A stretch of DNA of 64,000 bases from Arthrobacter sp. MSA 4-2 (GCF_016405885.1 NZ_JAEKGC010000003.1:269640-333639); one strand, 5' to 3'. Shown: positions 16,030-25,367, counted from the first letter of the stretch. Numbers and translations: made by a program. The notes: generated by a model not told the origin, from the letters alone.

Positions 16030-16809
16030 GTGGTGACGCGCCGCGATTTTCTTCTGGGGGCCGGCCAGTGTGCGCTGCTGACAGCGGTTTTTGGATGCGG
16101 ACCTCCGGGAGGAAGCGTGCAGAATCAGGAAAACCCGGCGCTGCTTTCAGCGCGGCCCGACCCGGATGCGCAGCACGACCGGACGATGAAGGGGGTCCAC
16201 CCCCTGGGGCTTGAGCCACGGCGTGATCCACTCGTGTACGTGCCCGAAGGCCTGCAGGCCGACCGGCCCGCTCCGCTGCTTCTCGCCCTGCACGGCGCGG
16301 GGGGCGACGCCGCCGGCGGGCTGGCGCTGCTGCGCCGCATCGCGGACCAGTACAACATTGTGATCCTCTCCCCCGCCTCCCGGGGCTCCACCTGGGACGC
16401 CATCCGAGACACCTACGGGCCCGACGTCGATGTGATCAACCGGTCCCTTGAAGAGGTTTTCGACCTGGTCGCCATCGACCCGTCGATGGTCGGGATCGGC
16501 GGCTTTTCCGACGGCGCCTCCTACGCCCTGGGGCTGGGCCTGGCCAACGGCGACCTGTTCCGGCGCATCGTCGCCTTCTCCCCCGGCGTCATCCCGCCGG
16601 CCCCGCGCAGCGGCGAACCGGCGATGTTCATTTCGCACGGCACGGGCGATACGGTGCTGCCGATTTCATCGACGAGCCGTCGGGTTGTCCCCACCCTCGA
16701 GCGGGAGGGATACGAGGTGGTGTACCGCGAGTTCGACGGACCCCACACCGTCCCGGCGAATATCACCCAGGAAGCCGCCTCCTGGCTCAACTGGCGCCAG
16801 CGCGTCTAG
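16030..16809 (+). CDS. Tat-type lipoprotein, alpha/beta-hydrolase esterase
   Basis: The 259-residue protein starts with TRRDFLLGAGQCALLTAVFGC, a twin-arginine signal with a lipobox-like Cys, so it is probably exported folded and membrane-anchored. The hydrolase core has the oxyanion turn LHGAGGDA, the nucleophile Ser in GGFSDGAS, an Asp in GTGDTVLP and a His in FDGPHTVP. It resembles carboxylesterases and PHB-depolymerase-like enzymes; the substrate is unknown. Two GTG codons stand in tandem at the start. A TAAACT -10 lies just upstream and there is no Shine-Dalgarno, suggesting a leaderless mRNA. Confidence 0.82.
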   Translation: MVTRRDFLLGAGQCALLTAVFGCGPPGGSVQNQENPALLSARPDPDAQHDRTMKGVHPLGLEPRRDPLVYVPEGLQADRPAPLLLALHGAGGDAAGGLALLRRIADQYNIVILSPASRGSTWDAIRDTYGPDVDVINRSLEEVFDLVAIDPSMVGIGGFSDGASYALGLGLANGDLFRRIVAFSPGVIPPAPRSGEPAMFISHGTGDTVLPISSTSRRVVPTLEREGYEVVYREFDGPHTVPANITQEAASWLNWRQRV

Positions 16810-16857
16810 TGGGATCAGGGACGTCATAAAGTTCTACTGCGGCAGGGAGGCAAGGCC

Positions 16858-17136
16858 ATGAGCGGGGATCAGCGGCTTGAAGCTGTCGTTTCCGGTGAGG
16901 TGCAGGCGGTGGGCTTCCGATACTGGACACGGCTCCAGGCGGAGCAGCTCGGCCTCGTCGGCACTGCGGTGAACCGCGACGACGGCTCCGTTGACATTGT
17001 CGCCGAAGGACCGGAACCGGCGCTTCGGGAGCTGCTGCGCCGGCTGCGCTCGGGGAGCACCCCGGGCCGGGTGGCCGGCGTCGACGCGGTGGTCACCGCC
17101 CCCTCCGGGGGACTGACCGGATTCCGGGGATCCTGA
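16858..17136 (+). CDS. acyP: Acylphosphatase
   Basis: The 92-residue protein is full length for the family. The signature VSGEVQAVGFRYWTR carries the phosphate-binding Arg, and GTAVNRDDGSVDIVAEG carries the catalytic Asn. It hydrolyses acyl-phosphates such as acetyl-phosphate or 1,3-bisphosphoglycerate in the cytoplasm. It lies 48 bp downstream of the esterase gene with its own GGGAGG ribosome site and converges on malQ. The C-terminal strand ends in TGFRGS as in relatives. Confidence 0.93.
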   Translation: MSGDQRLEAVVSGEVQAVGFRYWTRLQAEQLGLVGTAVNRDDGSVDIVAEGPEPALRELLRRLRSGSTPGRVAGVDAVVTAPSGGLTGFRGS

Positions 17137-17183
17137 CCGGCAGCTATCGCCCGCACGCCCACCGTCATTCCACGCCCGCCCGA

Positions 17184-19364
17184 TCAGTCGTCCGCCGAGC
17201 CCTCCGGCCTATCGGCCTGCCCGGCCACGGGAGCGGGCCGGTGCAGCGCCCGCACCAGGGAGAGGAAGCGTTCGTTCTCGGCCAGTTCATCAAGCAGGAC
17301 GGCCCGGCCCCCGGCGTCGGCCAGCGGGATGCGCCAGTTGGGGTATTCATTGTTGGTTCCCGGCTGGTTCTGCGTGCGGCGTTCCCCGACAGCGTCGGCG
17401 AGCGCCACGCCGAGCAGTGCCGACGGTGACTGCGCGATGAACGCGTGGAGCGCCTCAACGGTCTCCTGGACCGATGCCTCCCCACGGGGCAGCAGTCCCC
17501 GCTCGCGGAGCAGGGCCAGGAAACTCTTCTGGACCGCCTGATCCGCGGCGCGCTCCTCCTCGACCGGGCGGCTGAGCAGCCCGAGGGACTCGCGCAGCAC
17601 GACGTGCTCACCGACCAGGTAACCGGCCGACGGCGGGAGGTCGTGGGTGGTCACGGTGGTGAGGCAGGCCCTGCGGTACTCCTCGGGGTGCCGCGGCCCG
17701 CTGCCGGTCTGCTCGAACCACAGGATGGAGGTGCCGAAAATGCCGCGCTCGGCCAGGTACTCCTGGACGCCGGGCTCGAACACGCCGAGGTCCTCCCCGA
17801 CAACGAGCGCCCCCGCCCGCTCCGCCTCCAGGGCGAGGATCCCGATCAGGGCCTCGTGGTCGTAGTACACATAGGCTCCGCCGCCGGGTGCGGCACCGGC
17901 CGGGATCCACCAGAGGCGGAACAGGCCGAGGATATGGTCGACCCTGATCCCTCCGGCATGCCGGAGGATATTGCGCAGCATGTCGCGGAACGCGGCGTAA
18001 CCGGATTCGGCCAGCCGCTCGGGGTGCCACGGCGGCTGGCTCCAGTCCTGCCCGTGCTGATTGAACATGTCCGGCGGAGCCCCGACGCTGATCCCCTGGG
18101 CCAGCACGTCCCGCAGCGCCCACGCATCGGCGCCGCTGGGGTGCACCCCGACGGCGAGGTCGTGGACAATTCCGATCTCCATCCCCGCATCGGTGGCCTC
18201 CAGCTGGGCCTCCTGCAGCTGCTCGTCGCACAGCCACTGGAGCCATTCGTGGAACTCCACCCGGGCCGCCAGCCGCTCCCGGGCCCGGCGGGCCGCCGGG
18301 GAGCCCGGCCGGCCCGCGTCCTCCCACTCGGGTGCCCCTGGTTCGAGGGTTTCGGCCAGGGCGGACCAGAGCGCGAAGTCCTCGAGCCCCTGGTCTTGCC
18401 CGGCACAGTAGTCCTCGAAGTCGGACTGCCGCTGGGCGGGCCGTTCCACCGCGAAGATCAGCTCGAGCGCCGTGAGCTTCGCCGTGAAGGACGCGTCGCG
18501 GTCCAGCAGGTCAGTGGTGGTGTTCGCGGCTCGGAATCCGGCCGCGAGCCCGTCCACGATCGGGCGCGATTCCGCGTCCAGCCGCGCGTACTCGGGGATG
18601 GCCTCGATGCGCAGGTACATCGGATGGAAGAACCGCCGGGTGGTCGGCAGGTAGGGCGAGGGTTCGACCGGCGGCGCGGGCTCGGCGGCGTGAAGCGGGT
18701 TCACCAACACGAAGCCGGCGCCCTGTTCGGCAGCCACCCCGGCGAGTTGGCCCAGGTCCGCCAGGTCGCCGATCCCCCAGGAGGTTGAGGACCGAACGGA
18801 ATACAGCTGCGCCATCAGGCCCCAGTTCCGTGAGTTCAGCAGCGCGGCGGTTCTCGACAGCCGGTCGGGTGTGACCACCAGCGTGCAGGTTCCGGTGCGT
18901 TCGCCGGCCCGGGCGTGGAGGGTGTGCCAGCCGAGCGGCAGCGAGTGCGGGAGGGTGGCGTTGACCCGCTCAAGGGGGACGCCGTCGAGCGTGCGGAACC
19001 CGGCAGCGCCGCCCTCCACGCTGCCGGTGTAGCGGAGCCCGTCCTCGGCGTCGACCCACACCTCGACGTCGGCGCCGGCCGGGATGGAGAGGGGAACAGG
19101 CTCGACGGCGCTGGCAGGGACGACGACGACCGGGGGCAGGAGCCTGCGCCAGGGCGCGTCCTCAGCCTCGGCGAGTGAGGCGTCGACAGCCTCGGGGGTG
19201 TTGGCGGCAACCCCGAGCGCGGCAAGGACCGCCACGAGGGTTTCGGGCTGGACCTGCTGAAGCGTCCCGTCCCAGCCCTGGAACGTGGCTCCCACCCGGT
19301 GCGCTTCGGCCAGTCGCTGCAGTGGGGTGGGTGAAGGCAGGGGGACCGTTTCGGATGGACTCAT
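17184..19364 (-). CDS. malQ: 4-alpha-glucanotransferase (amylomaltase)
   Basis: The 726-residue protein is full length for the actinobacterial long MalQ form with an extra N-terminal domain. GH77 motifs are present: WGIGDLADLGQLA, the nucleophile Asp in GIRVDHILGLFRLWWIP, the acid/base Glu in LVVGEDLG and the stabilising Asp in TTHDLPP. It transfers maltosyl units between alpha-glucans in maltodextrin/glycogen metabolism. The ATG lies just downstream of an AT-richer divergent region shared with an APC permease gene. No operon partner is seen. Confidence 0.94.
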   Translation of the reverse strand: MSPSETVPLPSPTPLQRLAEAHRVGATFQGWDGTLQQVQPETLVAVLAALGVAANTPEAVDASLAEAEDAPWRRLLPPVVVVPASAVEPVPLSIPAGADVEVWVDAEDGLRYTGSVEGGAAGFRTLDGVPLERVNATLPHSLPLGWHTLHARAGERTGTCTLVVTPDRLSRTAALLNSRNWGLMAQLYSVRSSTSWGIGDLADLGQLAGVAAEQGAGFVLVNPLHAAEPAPPVEPSPYLPTTRRFFHPMYLRIEAIPEYARLDAESRPIVDGLAAGFRAANTTTDLLDRDASFTAKLTALELIFAVERPAQRQSDFEDYCAGQDQGLEDFALWSALAETLEPGAPEWEDAGRPGSPAARRARERLAARVEFHEWLQWLCDEQLQEAQLEATDAGMEIGIVHDLAVGVHPSGADAWALRDVLAQGISVGAPPDMFNQHGQDWSQPPWHPERLAESGYAAFRDMLRNILRHAGGIRVDHILGLFRLWWIPAGAAPGGGAYVYYDHEALIGILALEAERAGALVVGEDLGVFEPGVQEYLAERGIFGTSILWFEQTGSGPRHPEEYRRACLTTVTTHDLPPSAGYLVGEHVVLRESLGLLSRPVEEERAADQAVQKSFLALLRERGLLPRGEASVQETVEALHAFIAQSPSALLGVALADAVGERRTQNQPGTNNEYPNWRIPLADAGGRAVLLDELAENERFLSLVRALHRPAPVAGQADRPEGSADD

Positions 19365-19453
19365 TGTCCCAATGTAGGCGGGCGGACCCGGCCTGCTCCA
19401 GCCGACACAGGAGTTTCATCAGTCGACTTAGCATTTTCCAATACACTTCCCTA

Positions 19454-20776
19454 GTGACCATTTCTGAGCTACGCAGCGACACCCCACTCAAGCGCGCCGT
19501 GACCGGGCGGCTCCTCTTCTTCTTCATCCTGGGGGACATCCTCGGCGCCGGCGTGTATGCCCTCGTAGGGGTGATTTCCAAGGAGGTGGGTGGAGCTCTC
19601 TGGGTGCCGCTGATGGCCGCACTGGGCCTTGCACTGCTCACGGCAGGCTCCTATGCGGAGCTTGTGACCAAGTACCCCCGTGCCGGCGGAGCGGCCGTGT
19701 TCGCCGAGCGGGCTTTCCGCCGGCCGCTCATCTCCTATCTGGTCGGATTCTGCATGCTCGCGGCCGGGGTCACGAGCGCAGCCGGTCTTGCCCTGGCGTT
19801 CACGGGGGACTACCTCGCCGCCTTCGTAGATGTCCCGGCGGCGCCGGCCGCCCTCGTGTTCCTCGCACTCCTGGGGTTGCTGAACGCCCGCGGGATCCGG
19901 GAATCGGTGAGGAGCAACCTTGTCATGACGGTCATTGAGGTGTCCGGACTCCTCCTGGTGATCGGCCTGGTGGCGTTCTTCGTCCTGGCCGGCGGCGGCG
20001 ATGTCTCCCGCGTGAGCGAGTTCACCCCGGGCGTCAATCCGGCAGCAGCGGTGCTTGGGGCATCGCTCATTGCGTACTACTCGTTCGTCGGGTTCGAGGT
20101 GTCGGCCAACGTGGCCGAGGAGGTGCGCGGGATCAGCCGCGTGTATCCCCGGGCCCTCTTTGGCGCCTTGCTCACCGCCGGGGTCGTCTACCTCCTGATT
20201 GGCCTTGCGGCCTCCGCCGCCCTGCCGGCCAAAGACCTCGCAGGGTCCTCCTCGCCCCTGCTCGACGTCGTCGCCGCCACCGGGGCGGGCATCCCGCCAT
20301 GGCTCTTCGGCCTCGTGGCGCTTGTCGCTGTCACCAACGGCGCGCTGCTCGCGCTTGTCATGGCCAGCCGCCTCACCTACGGAATGGCCGGGCAGGGCCT
20401 GCTTCCTTCCGTGCTGGGACGGATCCTGCCGAACCGGCGGACCCCTTGGGTCGCGATCCTCGTCACCACGGGCGCTGCCATGGCACTCACGCTTACGGGA
20501 GATCTCGCCTCCCTTGCCGAAACGGTGGTGCTGCTGCTCCTGTTCGTCTTCCTCTCCACCAATATCGCCGTCCTGGTGCTCAAACGCGACCGGGTGGAGC
20601 ACGGCCATTTCAGCATCCCGGCCGTCATCCCCTACCTCGCCATCGGCTCCTGCCTCCTGCTGCTGAGCCAGCAGGACGGCGCGATCTGGCTGCGTGCGGC
20701 CATTCTGCTGGCGGTCGGGCTGGTGCTGTACGCCGCCGGGCGCCTCGTCCGGAACCGCCGCAACCTCCCCGCCTGA
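19454..20776 (+). CDS. APC-family amino-acid permease
   Basis: The 440-residue protein has 12 predicted membrane helices. Helix 1 carries LLFFFILGDILGAGVYALVGV, a typical APC substrate-binding segment with an unwound Gly-rich centre; SYAELVTKYPRAGGAAVFAERAF and AYYSFVGFEVSANVAEEV are further family marks. It probably imports an amino acid or amine by proton symport; specificity is unknown. The GTG start is chosen because homology begins here. No ribosome site is visible, so the mRNA may be leaderless. Divergent from malQ. Confidence 0.88.
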   Translation: MTISELRSDTPLKRAVTGRLLFFFILGDILGAGVYALVGVISKEVGGALWVPLMAALGLALLTAGSYAELVTKYPRAGGAAVFAERAFRRPLISYLVGFCMLAAGVTSAAGLALAFTGDYLAAFVDVPAAPAALVFLALLGLLNARGIRESVRSNLVMTVIEVSGLLLVIGLVAFFVLAGGGDVSRVSEFTPGVNPAAAVLGASLIAYYSFVGFEVSANVAEEVRGISRVYPRALFGALLTAGVVYLLIGLAASAALPAKDLAGSSSPLLDVVAATGAGIPPWLFGLVALVAVTNGALLALVMASRLTYGMAGQGLLPSVLGRILPNRRTPWVAILVTTGAAMALTLTGDLASLAETVVLLLLFVFLSTNIAVLVLKRDRVEHGHFSIPAVIPYLAIGSCLLLLSQQDGAIWLRAAILLAVGLVLYAAGRLVRNRRNLPA

Positions 20777-20828
20777 CCGCCCGGGTGGATGCGGTTGTAA
20801 CCAGCACGGGCCGCATCCCTACCCGGCG

Positions 20829-20887
20829 GTAACTTATCGGCCCAGGTCCTTGCTAAGTTACTACCCAGTAGTTTACAAATGTAACTT
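20829..20887. promoter_or_regulatory. Promoter with three GTAACTT half-sites
   Basis: GTAACTTA, its inverted copy TAAGTTAC, and a third GTAACTT occur within 59 bp. TTGCTA and TACAAA about 18 bases apart form a plausible promoter between them, which also contains the small dyad ACTAC-CCA-GTAGT. The arrangement looks like a regulator-binding region for the heptad-repeat gene. Confidence 0.45.
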
Positions 20888-20905
20888 GAATCACATTGGT
20901 TCACC

Positions 20906-22669
20906 GTGAACGTCACCGGCCCCCGGTTCGGGACGTGCATGGACCGCTCAATGACGAGCGCACCCGGCACACGATCCATCCGTCCGCGCCTCGTCATCGG
21001 CTCTCCCGATTCGAGAACGGACTTGTCGCACATGCTCAGATCCATCGCGCCCACCTCCCACCACCGCCTGCACGCGGTGGTGACGGTCTTCCTTTCCCTG
21101 CTCCTCGTGGCACTCCTCGCCTTCTTTGCCCTCTTCACCGGCAAGGTGGCGAATGGGGCCGGCCAGCTTTCCGAGGGGGCGGGGCGGGCCAACGACGGCT
21201 CGGCCGCACTCAGTGCCGGGGCGGCCTCGGCGCGCGACGGATCGAAGAAACTGGCGGAGGGAACGGCGTCCCTCGACGAGGGAACCGGCGAGCTCTCCAG
21301 CGGGCTGAAGAAGGCCGGAACCGGGGCCGCGTCCCTGTCGACCGGCGCCGCCGACCTCAACGAGGGAGCCGGCTCACTGAGCGCAGGTGCTGGTGCTGCG
21401 GCAACCGGAGCGGCCGAGCTGCAGGCCGGCACGGCACGGCTGACCGTCGGCGCGCAGAAGCTTGCCGACGGCACCGCCCAGGCCCAGGCCGGCGCGCAGC
21501 GGGCAGCCGACGGCGCCTCACGGCTCGCCGCAGGGGCCGGCCAGCTGGCGGAGGGCACCCGGAGCGCCCTCGAGGGCTCCGCGGCCCTCGGCACCGGAGT
21601 CTCCGACATCATGGCCGAGGTCGAGATCTCCATCCCAGACTCCGCCCTGCTGGCCGAGGGCGCCGCCAAGACGGCGGCCGGAGCGGCGGCCCTGCGTGAC
21701 GGCGCCGTCGAGCTCGACGCGGGCGTGGACCGGCTCAACGCCGGCACTATCCAGGCCCGGGACGGATCGGCCCAGCTGGCCGCAGGCACCCATGACCTGG
21801 TGGCCTTCGCTGAGGCCAATCCGCTCGTCCCCGTCGGTGCCCTGCTTGAGAAGCTGAAGGCACTCGATGCCGGTGTAGGCGGCCTCAACGCGGGCCTGGT
21901 CGCGCTCAGCGCAGGAAGCGGGGAGCTCGCACTGGCCACCGAACACAAGGTGGTCCCGGGCACCCAGGCCCTGGCCAACGGCACGGTCCTGGTTCACGAG
22001 GGCACCCTGAAGTCGCAGGCGAAGCTGAACCGGCTCTACACCGAGGGACTGACCCCGCTCAAGGCCGGAACGGACAAGCTCACGGCCGGCATGCAGCAGC
22101 TCGACGCCGGTTTCCAGGGATCGCCGGACCAGCCCGGACTGCTCGGCGGAGCGGGCCAGCTCGCCGCGGGCACCACCGCGCTCAACGGCGGACTGATGCA
22201 GCTGAACTCCGGATACCAGGGAACCACCGTTGAACCTGGGCTCCTCGCCGGGGCCGGCCGGCTCAACGAGGGTGCGGCCGCGCTGAGCGGCGGCAACGCG
22301 CGCCTTGCCGAAGGCGCGCTGCGGCTCGCCGAGGGCTCGACCCGGCTTGCCTCGGGCACCAGCAACCTCAAGGACGGCATGGGGAAGCTCACCGAGGGAG
22401 CCGCACGCCTCGATACCGGCGCCGGCGACCTCAATGCGGGTGCGGCTCAACTGGCCGACGGCAACGCCAAACTCGCCGACGGCGCCGCCCAACTGGCCGA
22501 GGGCAACGGGAAGCTCGCCGAGGGGACCGAAAGGATGTCCGCCTCCACCTCGGCGATGACCCCGGCGTCCGTCGCCACCTCGCCCGGGATCCTTGCCGTG
22601 GCCCTGCCGCTGCTGATCCTGGCCGCACTGGTGGCCATGATGCTCGCATCCCGTCCGCGCCGCCACTAG
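20906..22669 (+). CDS. Membrane-anchored X-X-X-L-X-X-G heptad-repeat protein (YhgE/Pip-like repeat region)
   Basis: After an N-terminal membrane helix (AVVTVFLSLLLVALLAFFAL) nearly the whole chain is built of heptads with Leu and Gly at fixed positions (for example AAGAGQLAEGT, LADGNAKLADGAAQLAEG). A second membrane helix (ILAVALPLLILAALVAMML) and RPRRH follow. Such repeats (TIGR03057-type) occur in the loop of YhgE/Pip export-related proteins; here the flanking catalytic or permease parts are absent. The start is uncertain: GTG at the listed position, or ATG at 20951 or 21032. A promoter with half-sites precedes it and a strong hairpin follows. Confidence 0.8.
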   Translation: MNVTGPRFGTCMDRSMTSAPGTRSIRPRLVIGSPDSRTDLSHMLRSIAPTSHHRLHAVVTVFLSLLLVALLAFFALFTGKVANGAGQLSEGAGRANDGSAALSAGAASARDGSKKLAEGTASLDEGTGELSSGLKKAGTGAASLSTGAADLNEGAGSLSAGAGAAATGAAELQAGTARLTVGAQKLADGTAQAQAGAQRAADGASRLAAGAGQLAEGTRSALEGSAALGTGVSDIMAEVEISIPDSALLAEGAAKTAAGAAALRDGAVELDAGVDRLNAGTIQARDGSAQLAAGTHDLVAFAEANPLVPVGALLEKLKALDAGVGGLNAGLVALSAGSGELALATEHKVVPGTQALANGTVLVHEGTLKSQAKLNRLYTEGLTPLKAGTDKLTAGMQQLDAGFQGSPDQPGLLGGAGQLAAGTTALNGGLMQLNSGYQGTTVEPGLLAGAGRLNEGAAALSGGNARLAEGALRLAEGSTRLASGTSNLKDGMGKLTEGAARLDTGAGDLNAGAAQLADGNAKLADGAAQLAEGNGKLAEGTERMSASTSAMTPASVATSPGILAVALPLLILAALVAMMLASRPRRH

Positions 22670-22695
22670 GCCCGGCAGAAAGAGCCTCCAAAGCC

Positions 22696-22732
22696 CGGCA
22701 GGGAGGGGACGGCAAGCGTCCCCTCCCTGCCG
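22696..22732. terminator. 16-bp perfect hairpin after the heptad-repeat gene
   Basis: The arms CGGCAGGGAGGGGACG and CGTCCCCTCCCTGCCG pair perfectly around GCAAG. No T-tract follows, so it may be a hairpin terminator or an mRNA 3' stabiliser. Confidence 0.65.
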
Positions 22733-22763
22733 ATCGGCGTCCGGCGCCAACAGCTCCGAATGC

Positions 22764-22837
22764 CAGGACGTCCGCATGTCAGGCAGTCCGCAGTTCAGGC
22801 AATCCGTAGTTCAGGCAACCCGCATGCCAGGAAGTCC
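22764..22837. repeat. Degenerate 16-bp tandem repeat, about 4.6 copies
   Basis: Units begin with CAGG and differ by a few bases: CAGGACGTCCGCATGT, CAGGCAGTCCGCAGTT, CAGGCAATCCGTAGTT, CAGGCAACCCGCATGC, then a partial CAGGAAGTCC. It sits between convergent genes and no coding role is seen. Confidence 0.8.
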
Positions 22838-22904
22838 AACCCGTGCCGGTCCCGCGCCGCCGCCGACAGGGCGGCGGCGCGGGACCGGCGTCGAAATTCT
22901 GCCC

Positions 22905-23453
22905 TCAGGCCGCCCAGGAATGGGGCGCCGGGCGCCGGCTCCCCGGCAGGGCATTGTTCAGCCTCCACTGGTGGATCCAGTCCGGAAGCACCAGGTCGGC
23001 CGGTGGGCGCCCAAACTCCTTGAGGATCTCCTCGTTCTCGACCGGCCCGCCGGCGGACACCAGCCGGGTGGCGATGAAGGCCCGGGCATAGATTTCGCCG
23101 TCCGCCACCATGCGCTGCTCGAAGTAGACGGCCCGGTCGTCAAGGCCGATGATCCTCGTCTCGATCGAGTACCGCTGGCCCAGCCGGAGCGACTTGCGGA
23201 AGCTGATGGTCTCCCCGGCCGCCACCGGGCTCCAGCCCCTGCGCCGCATCCTTGACCAGACCCCGCTGCGGACCATGAGGTCGAAGCGGCCGAGGTCCAT
23301 CAGGGAGAAGTACATGCCGTTGTTGACATGCATCGCGATGTCGATGTCCGTCGGCAGGACGCGCAGCGGAAGGGAGGACTGCCCCCAAACATCCAGTGCG
23401 GGCCGGCGGCGTGAAGTCAGGAGCTGGAGGAGGGTGCGGAGGAGTAAGTGCAT
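22905..23453 (-). CDS. Hotdog-fold acyl-CoA thioesterase family protein
   Basis: The 182-residue protein has the 4-hydroxybenzoyl-CoA-thioesterase-like motif PTDIDIAMHVNNGMYFSLMD, where Asp and the HVNN segment form the active site. A central beta sheet follows (VAAGETISFRKSLRLGQRYSIETRII). It probably hydrolyses acyl-CoA esters. GGAGTAAG precedes the ATG. It is divergent from an MDR oxidoreductase and convergent with the heptad-repeat gene. Substrate unknown. Confidence 0.85.
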   Translation of the reverse strand: MHLLLRTLLQLLTSRRRPALDVWGQSSLPLRVLPTDIDIAMHVNNGMYFSLMDLGRFDLMVRSGVWSRMRRRGWSPVAAGETISFRKSLRLGQRYSIETRIIGLDDRAVYFEQRMVADGEIYARAFIATRLVSAGGPVENEEILKEFGRPPADLVLPDWIHQWRLNNALPGSRRPAPHSWAA

Positions 23454-23600
23454 CGACTCATATTACTAGCCGGTAACATCGGGGGCCACTGGTCCAGCGG
23501 AGGAACTCTCCGGGTCCGGCCGACCCCCGGGAGACGGAACAAACCGCCGCCTCCATCAGTTGCCCCAGAGTCGACCCCGTCCATCCCAGGGAGCCCATCC

Positions 23601-24602
23601 ATGACCACCAGTACCCAGGTCCAGCTGATTGCGCGGCCGGCGGGAACCCCCACCCCCGACGATTTTCGCATCGTCACGGAGGAACTGCCCGCCCTCACGG
23701 GAGGCGAGGTGCGGGTCGGCAATGAATTCATCTCTGTCGACCCGTACATGCGGGGCCGGATGAATGACACCCCCTCCTACATACCGCCCTTCCAGCTCGG
23801 AGCGGCGATGACCGGCGGCGCGGTGGGACGGGTCGTCGAGTCGACGGCGGACTCGCTTCCGGTGGGCACGCCCGTCCTTTCCTTCCTCGGCTGGCGGGAC
23901 GTCGCCCAGGGCCCGGCGGACCAGTTCACTCCCCTGCCCGAGACCGCCCTTCCCCTCTCCGCCTACCTTGGCGCAGCGGGCATGACGGGGCTGACCGCCT
24001 ATGCCGGCCTGCTGCGGATTGCGGGGCTGCGGACCGGAGAGACAGTGTTCATTTCCGGGGCGGCGGGAGCCGTTGGCTCCGTTGCCGGGCAGGTTGCCCG
24101 CCTCCTGGGCGCCTCAAGGGTCATCGGATCGGCAGGCTCGGCGGAGAAGGTGGCCCTGCTCAAGGACAGGTACGGATTCGACGAGGCGTTCAATTACCGG
24201 GACGGAGCCGTTGGCGACCAGCTCCGTGCCGCGGCCCCGGACGGCATCGACGTGTACTTCGATAATGTGGGCGGGGAGCACCTGGAGGCGGCCCTTGACG
24301 TCCTCAACCGCGGGGGCCGGGCCGCGCTGTGCGGGGCCATCTCCGCCTACAACACGGAGGGCGAGCCGACGGGACCGCGCAATATGGGGAACATCGTGAC
24401 CCGGACCCTCCGCCTCGAGGGGTTCCTCGTCGGGCAGCACCAGGATCTCCAGCCCGAATTCGCCCAGCGGATGGCCGGGTGGCTCAGCGACGGGAGCGTC
24501 GTCTTCGATGAGACCGTCGTCGATGGCATCGAGAACTCGGTCCAGGCCTTCCTGGGCATGATGAAAGGGGCCAACACGGGCAAGATGGTGGTGCGGATCT
24601 AG
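23601..24602 (+). CDS. Zinc-free NADP-dependent MDR oxidoreductase (leukotriene B4 12-hydroxydehydrogenase-like)
   Basis: The 333-residue protein has the N-terminal motif ISVDPYMRGRMND and a Rossmann core with VFISGAAGAVGSVAGQVA; FDNVGGEHLEAALD is typical of the prostaglandin-reductase/curcumin-reductase group. The Cys/His zinc ligands of alcohol dehydrogenases are absent, as expected. It reduces alpha,beta-unsaturated aldehydes or ketones with NADPH. The ATG with AGGGAG upstream is preferred over an upstream frame rich in Pro/Arg. It converges on a PNPOx-family gene with a 6-bp gap. Confidence 0.92.
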   Translation: MTTSTQVQLIARPAGTPTPDDFRIVTEELPALTGGEVRVGNEFISVDPYMRGRMNDTPSYIPPFQLGAAMTGGAVGRVVESTADSLPVGTPVLSFLGWRDVAQGPADQFTPLPETALPLSAYLGAAGMTGLTAYAGLLRIAGLRTGETVFISGAAGAVGSVAGQVARLLGASRVIGSAGSAEKVALLKDRYGFDEAFNYRDGAVGDQLRAAAPDGIDVYFDNVGGEHLEAALDVLNRGGRAALCGAISAYNTEGEPTGPRNMGNIVTRTLRLEGFLVGQHQDLQPEFAQRMAGWLSDGSVVFDETVVDGIENSVQAFLGMMKGANTGKMVVRI

Positions 24603-24608
24603 CCGGCC

Positions 24609-25271
24609 TCAGGGCCACAGCCGGTCGGTCCGCCAGGAATCCCCCGTGCGGGTGTAGCGGAGCCGGGTGTGCCGCCGTTCGGGGTCCGCCTGCCAGAACT
24701 CCACGGCTTCCGGTTCCACGGTGAACACGGCCCAGGTCTCCGATCCCAGCCCGGGTTGGGCCTCGAGCTGCTCCAGCTGCCTCCCGACGGCGGCCTCGAC
24801 CTCACCGGGGGTCCCGAGCACCTGGCTTTGGCGTCCGGCAAGCACCAGCGCCCGGGCCGAGGGGTGCCGGCGCTGGAAGTCCTTGTCGTTTTCCTCGGGG
24901 CCGGCGACGCGGACAGCCCCGCGCACCCGGACCTGGCGCCCCAGCTCGGGCCAGAAGAAGGTCAGCGCCGCGGACGGATTGGCGGCAAGCTGGCGGCCCT
25001 TGGGGCTGTCGGTGCTTGAGGCGACCGACCACCCCGACGCGTCAACGTCCTTGAGGATCACGATCCGCGCGTCCGGGAGCCCGTCCTCGCCGACGGTGGC
25101 AAGGTTGACGGCGTGCGGGGCAAGAATGCCCGACCGCACGGCGGCCTCGAGCCACTCAAGGAAGAGCGGCAGGGGCGACGCCGGCGCCGACGCGGGCTCG
25201 AAGGACGGCATGTCCTGCGGGAAGACAGGAGCAGTGCGCAGGAGGTCGGCAGCGGGGGTCGAGTCGGTCAT
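24609..25271 (-). CDS. Pyridoxamine/pyridoxine 5'-phosphate oxidase family protein
   Basis: The 220-residue FMN-binding split-barrel protein has the PNPOx order: HAVNLATVGEDGLPDARIVILKDVD, SPKGRQLAANPSAALTFFWPELGRQVRVRG, and a C-terminal RLRYTR...WRTDRLWP like the PdxH dimerisation region. It probably oxidises PNP/PMP to PLP, but the PhzG-type branch has the same architecture, so the symbol pdxH is not assigned. The start ATG lies in a GC-rich stretch with weak ribosome-site support. Confidence 0.85.
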   Translation of the reverse strand: MTDSTPAADLLRTAPVFPQDMPSFEPASAPASPLPLFLEWLEAAVRSGILAPHAVNLATVGEDGLPDARIVILKDVDASGWSVASSTDSPKGRQLAANPSAALTFFWPELGRQVRVRGAVRVAGPEENDKDFQRRHPSARALVLAGRQSQVLGTPGEVEAAVGRQLEQLEAQPGLGSETWAVFTVEPEAVEFWQADPERRHTRLRYTRTGDSWRTDRLWP

Positions 25272-25367
25272 GCGGCCAGCCTAGCGGCACCGGCGGCACC
25301 CGGGGCAGGAGTTCACCGCGGCGGATCCGGCGTGCCAATCCTTCCGTACCGTCGCTAGAGTCGAACC

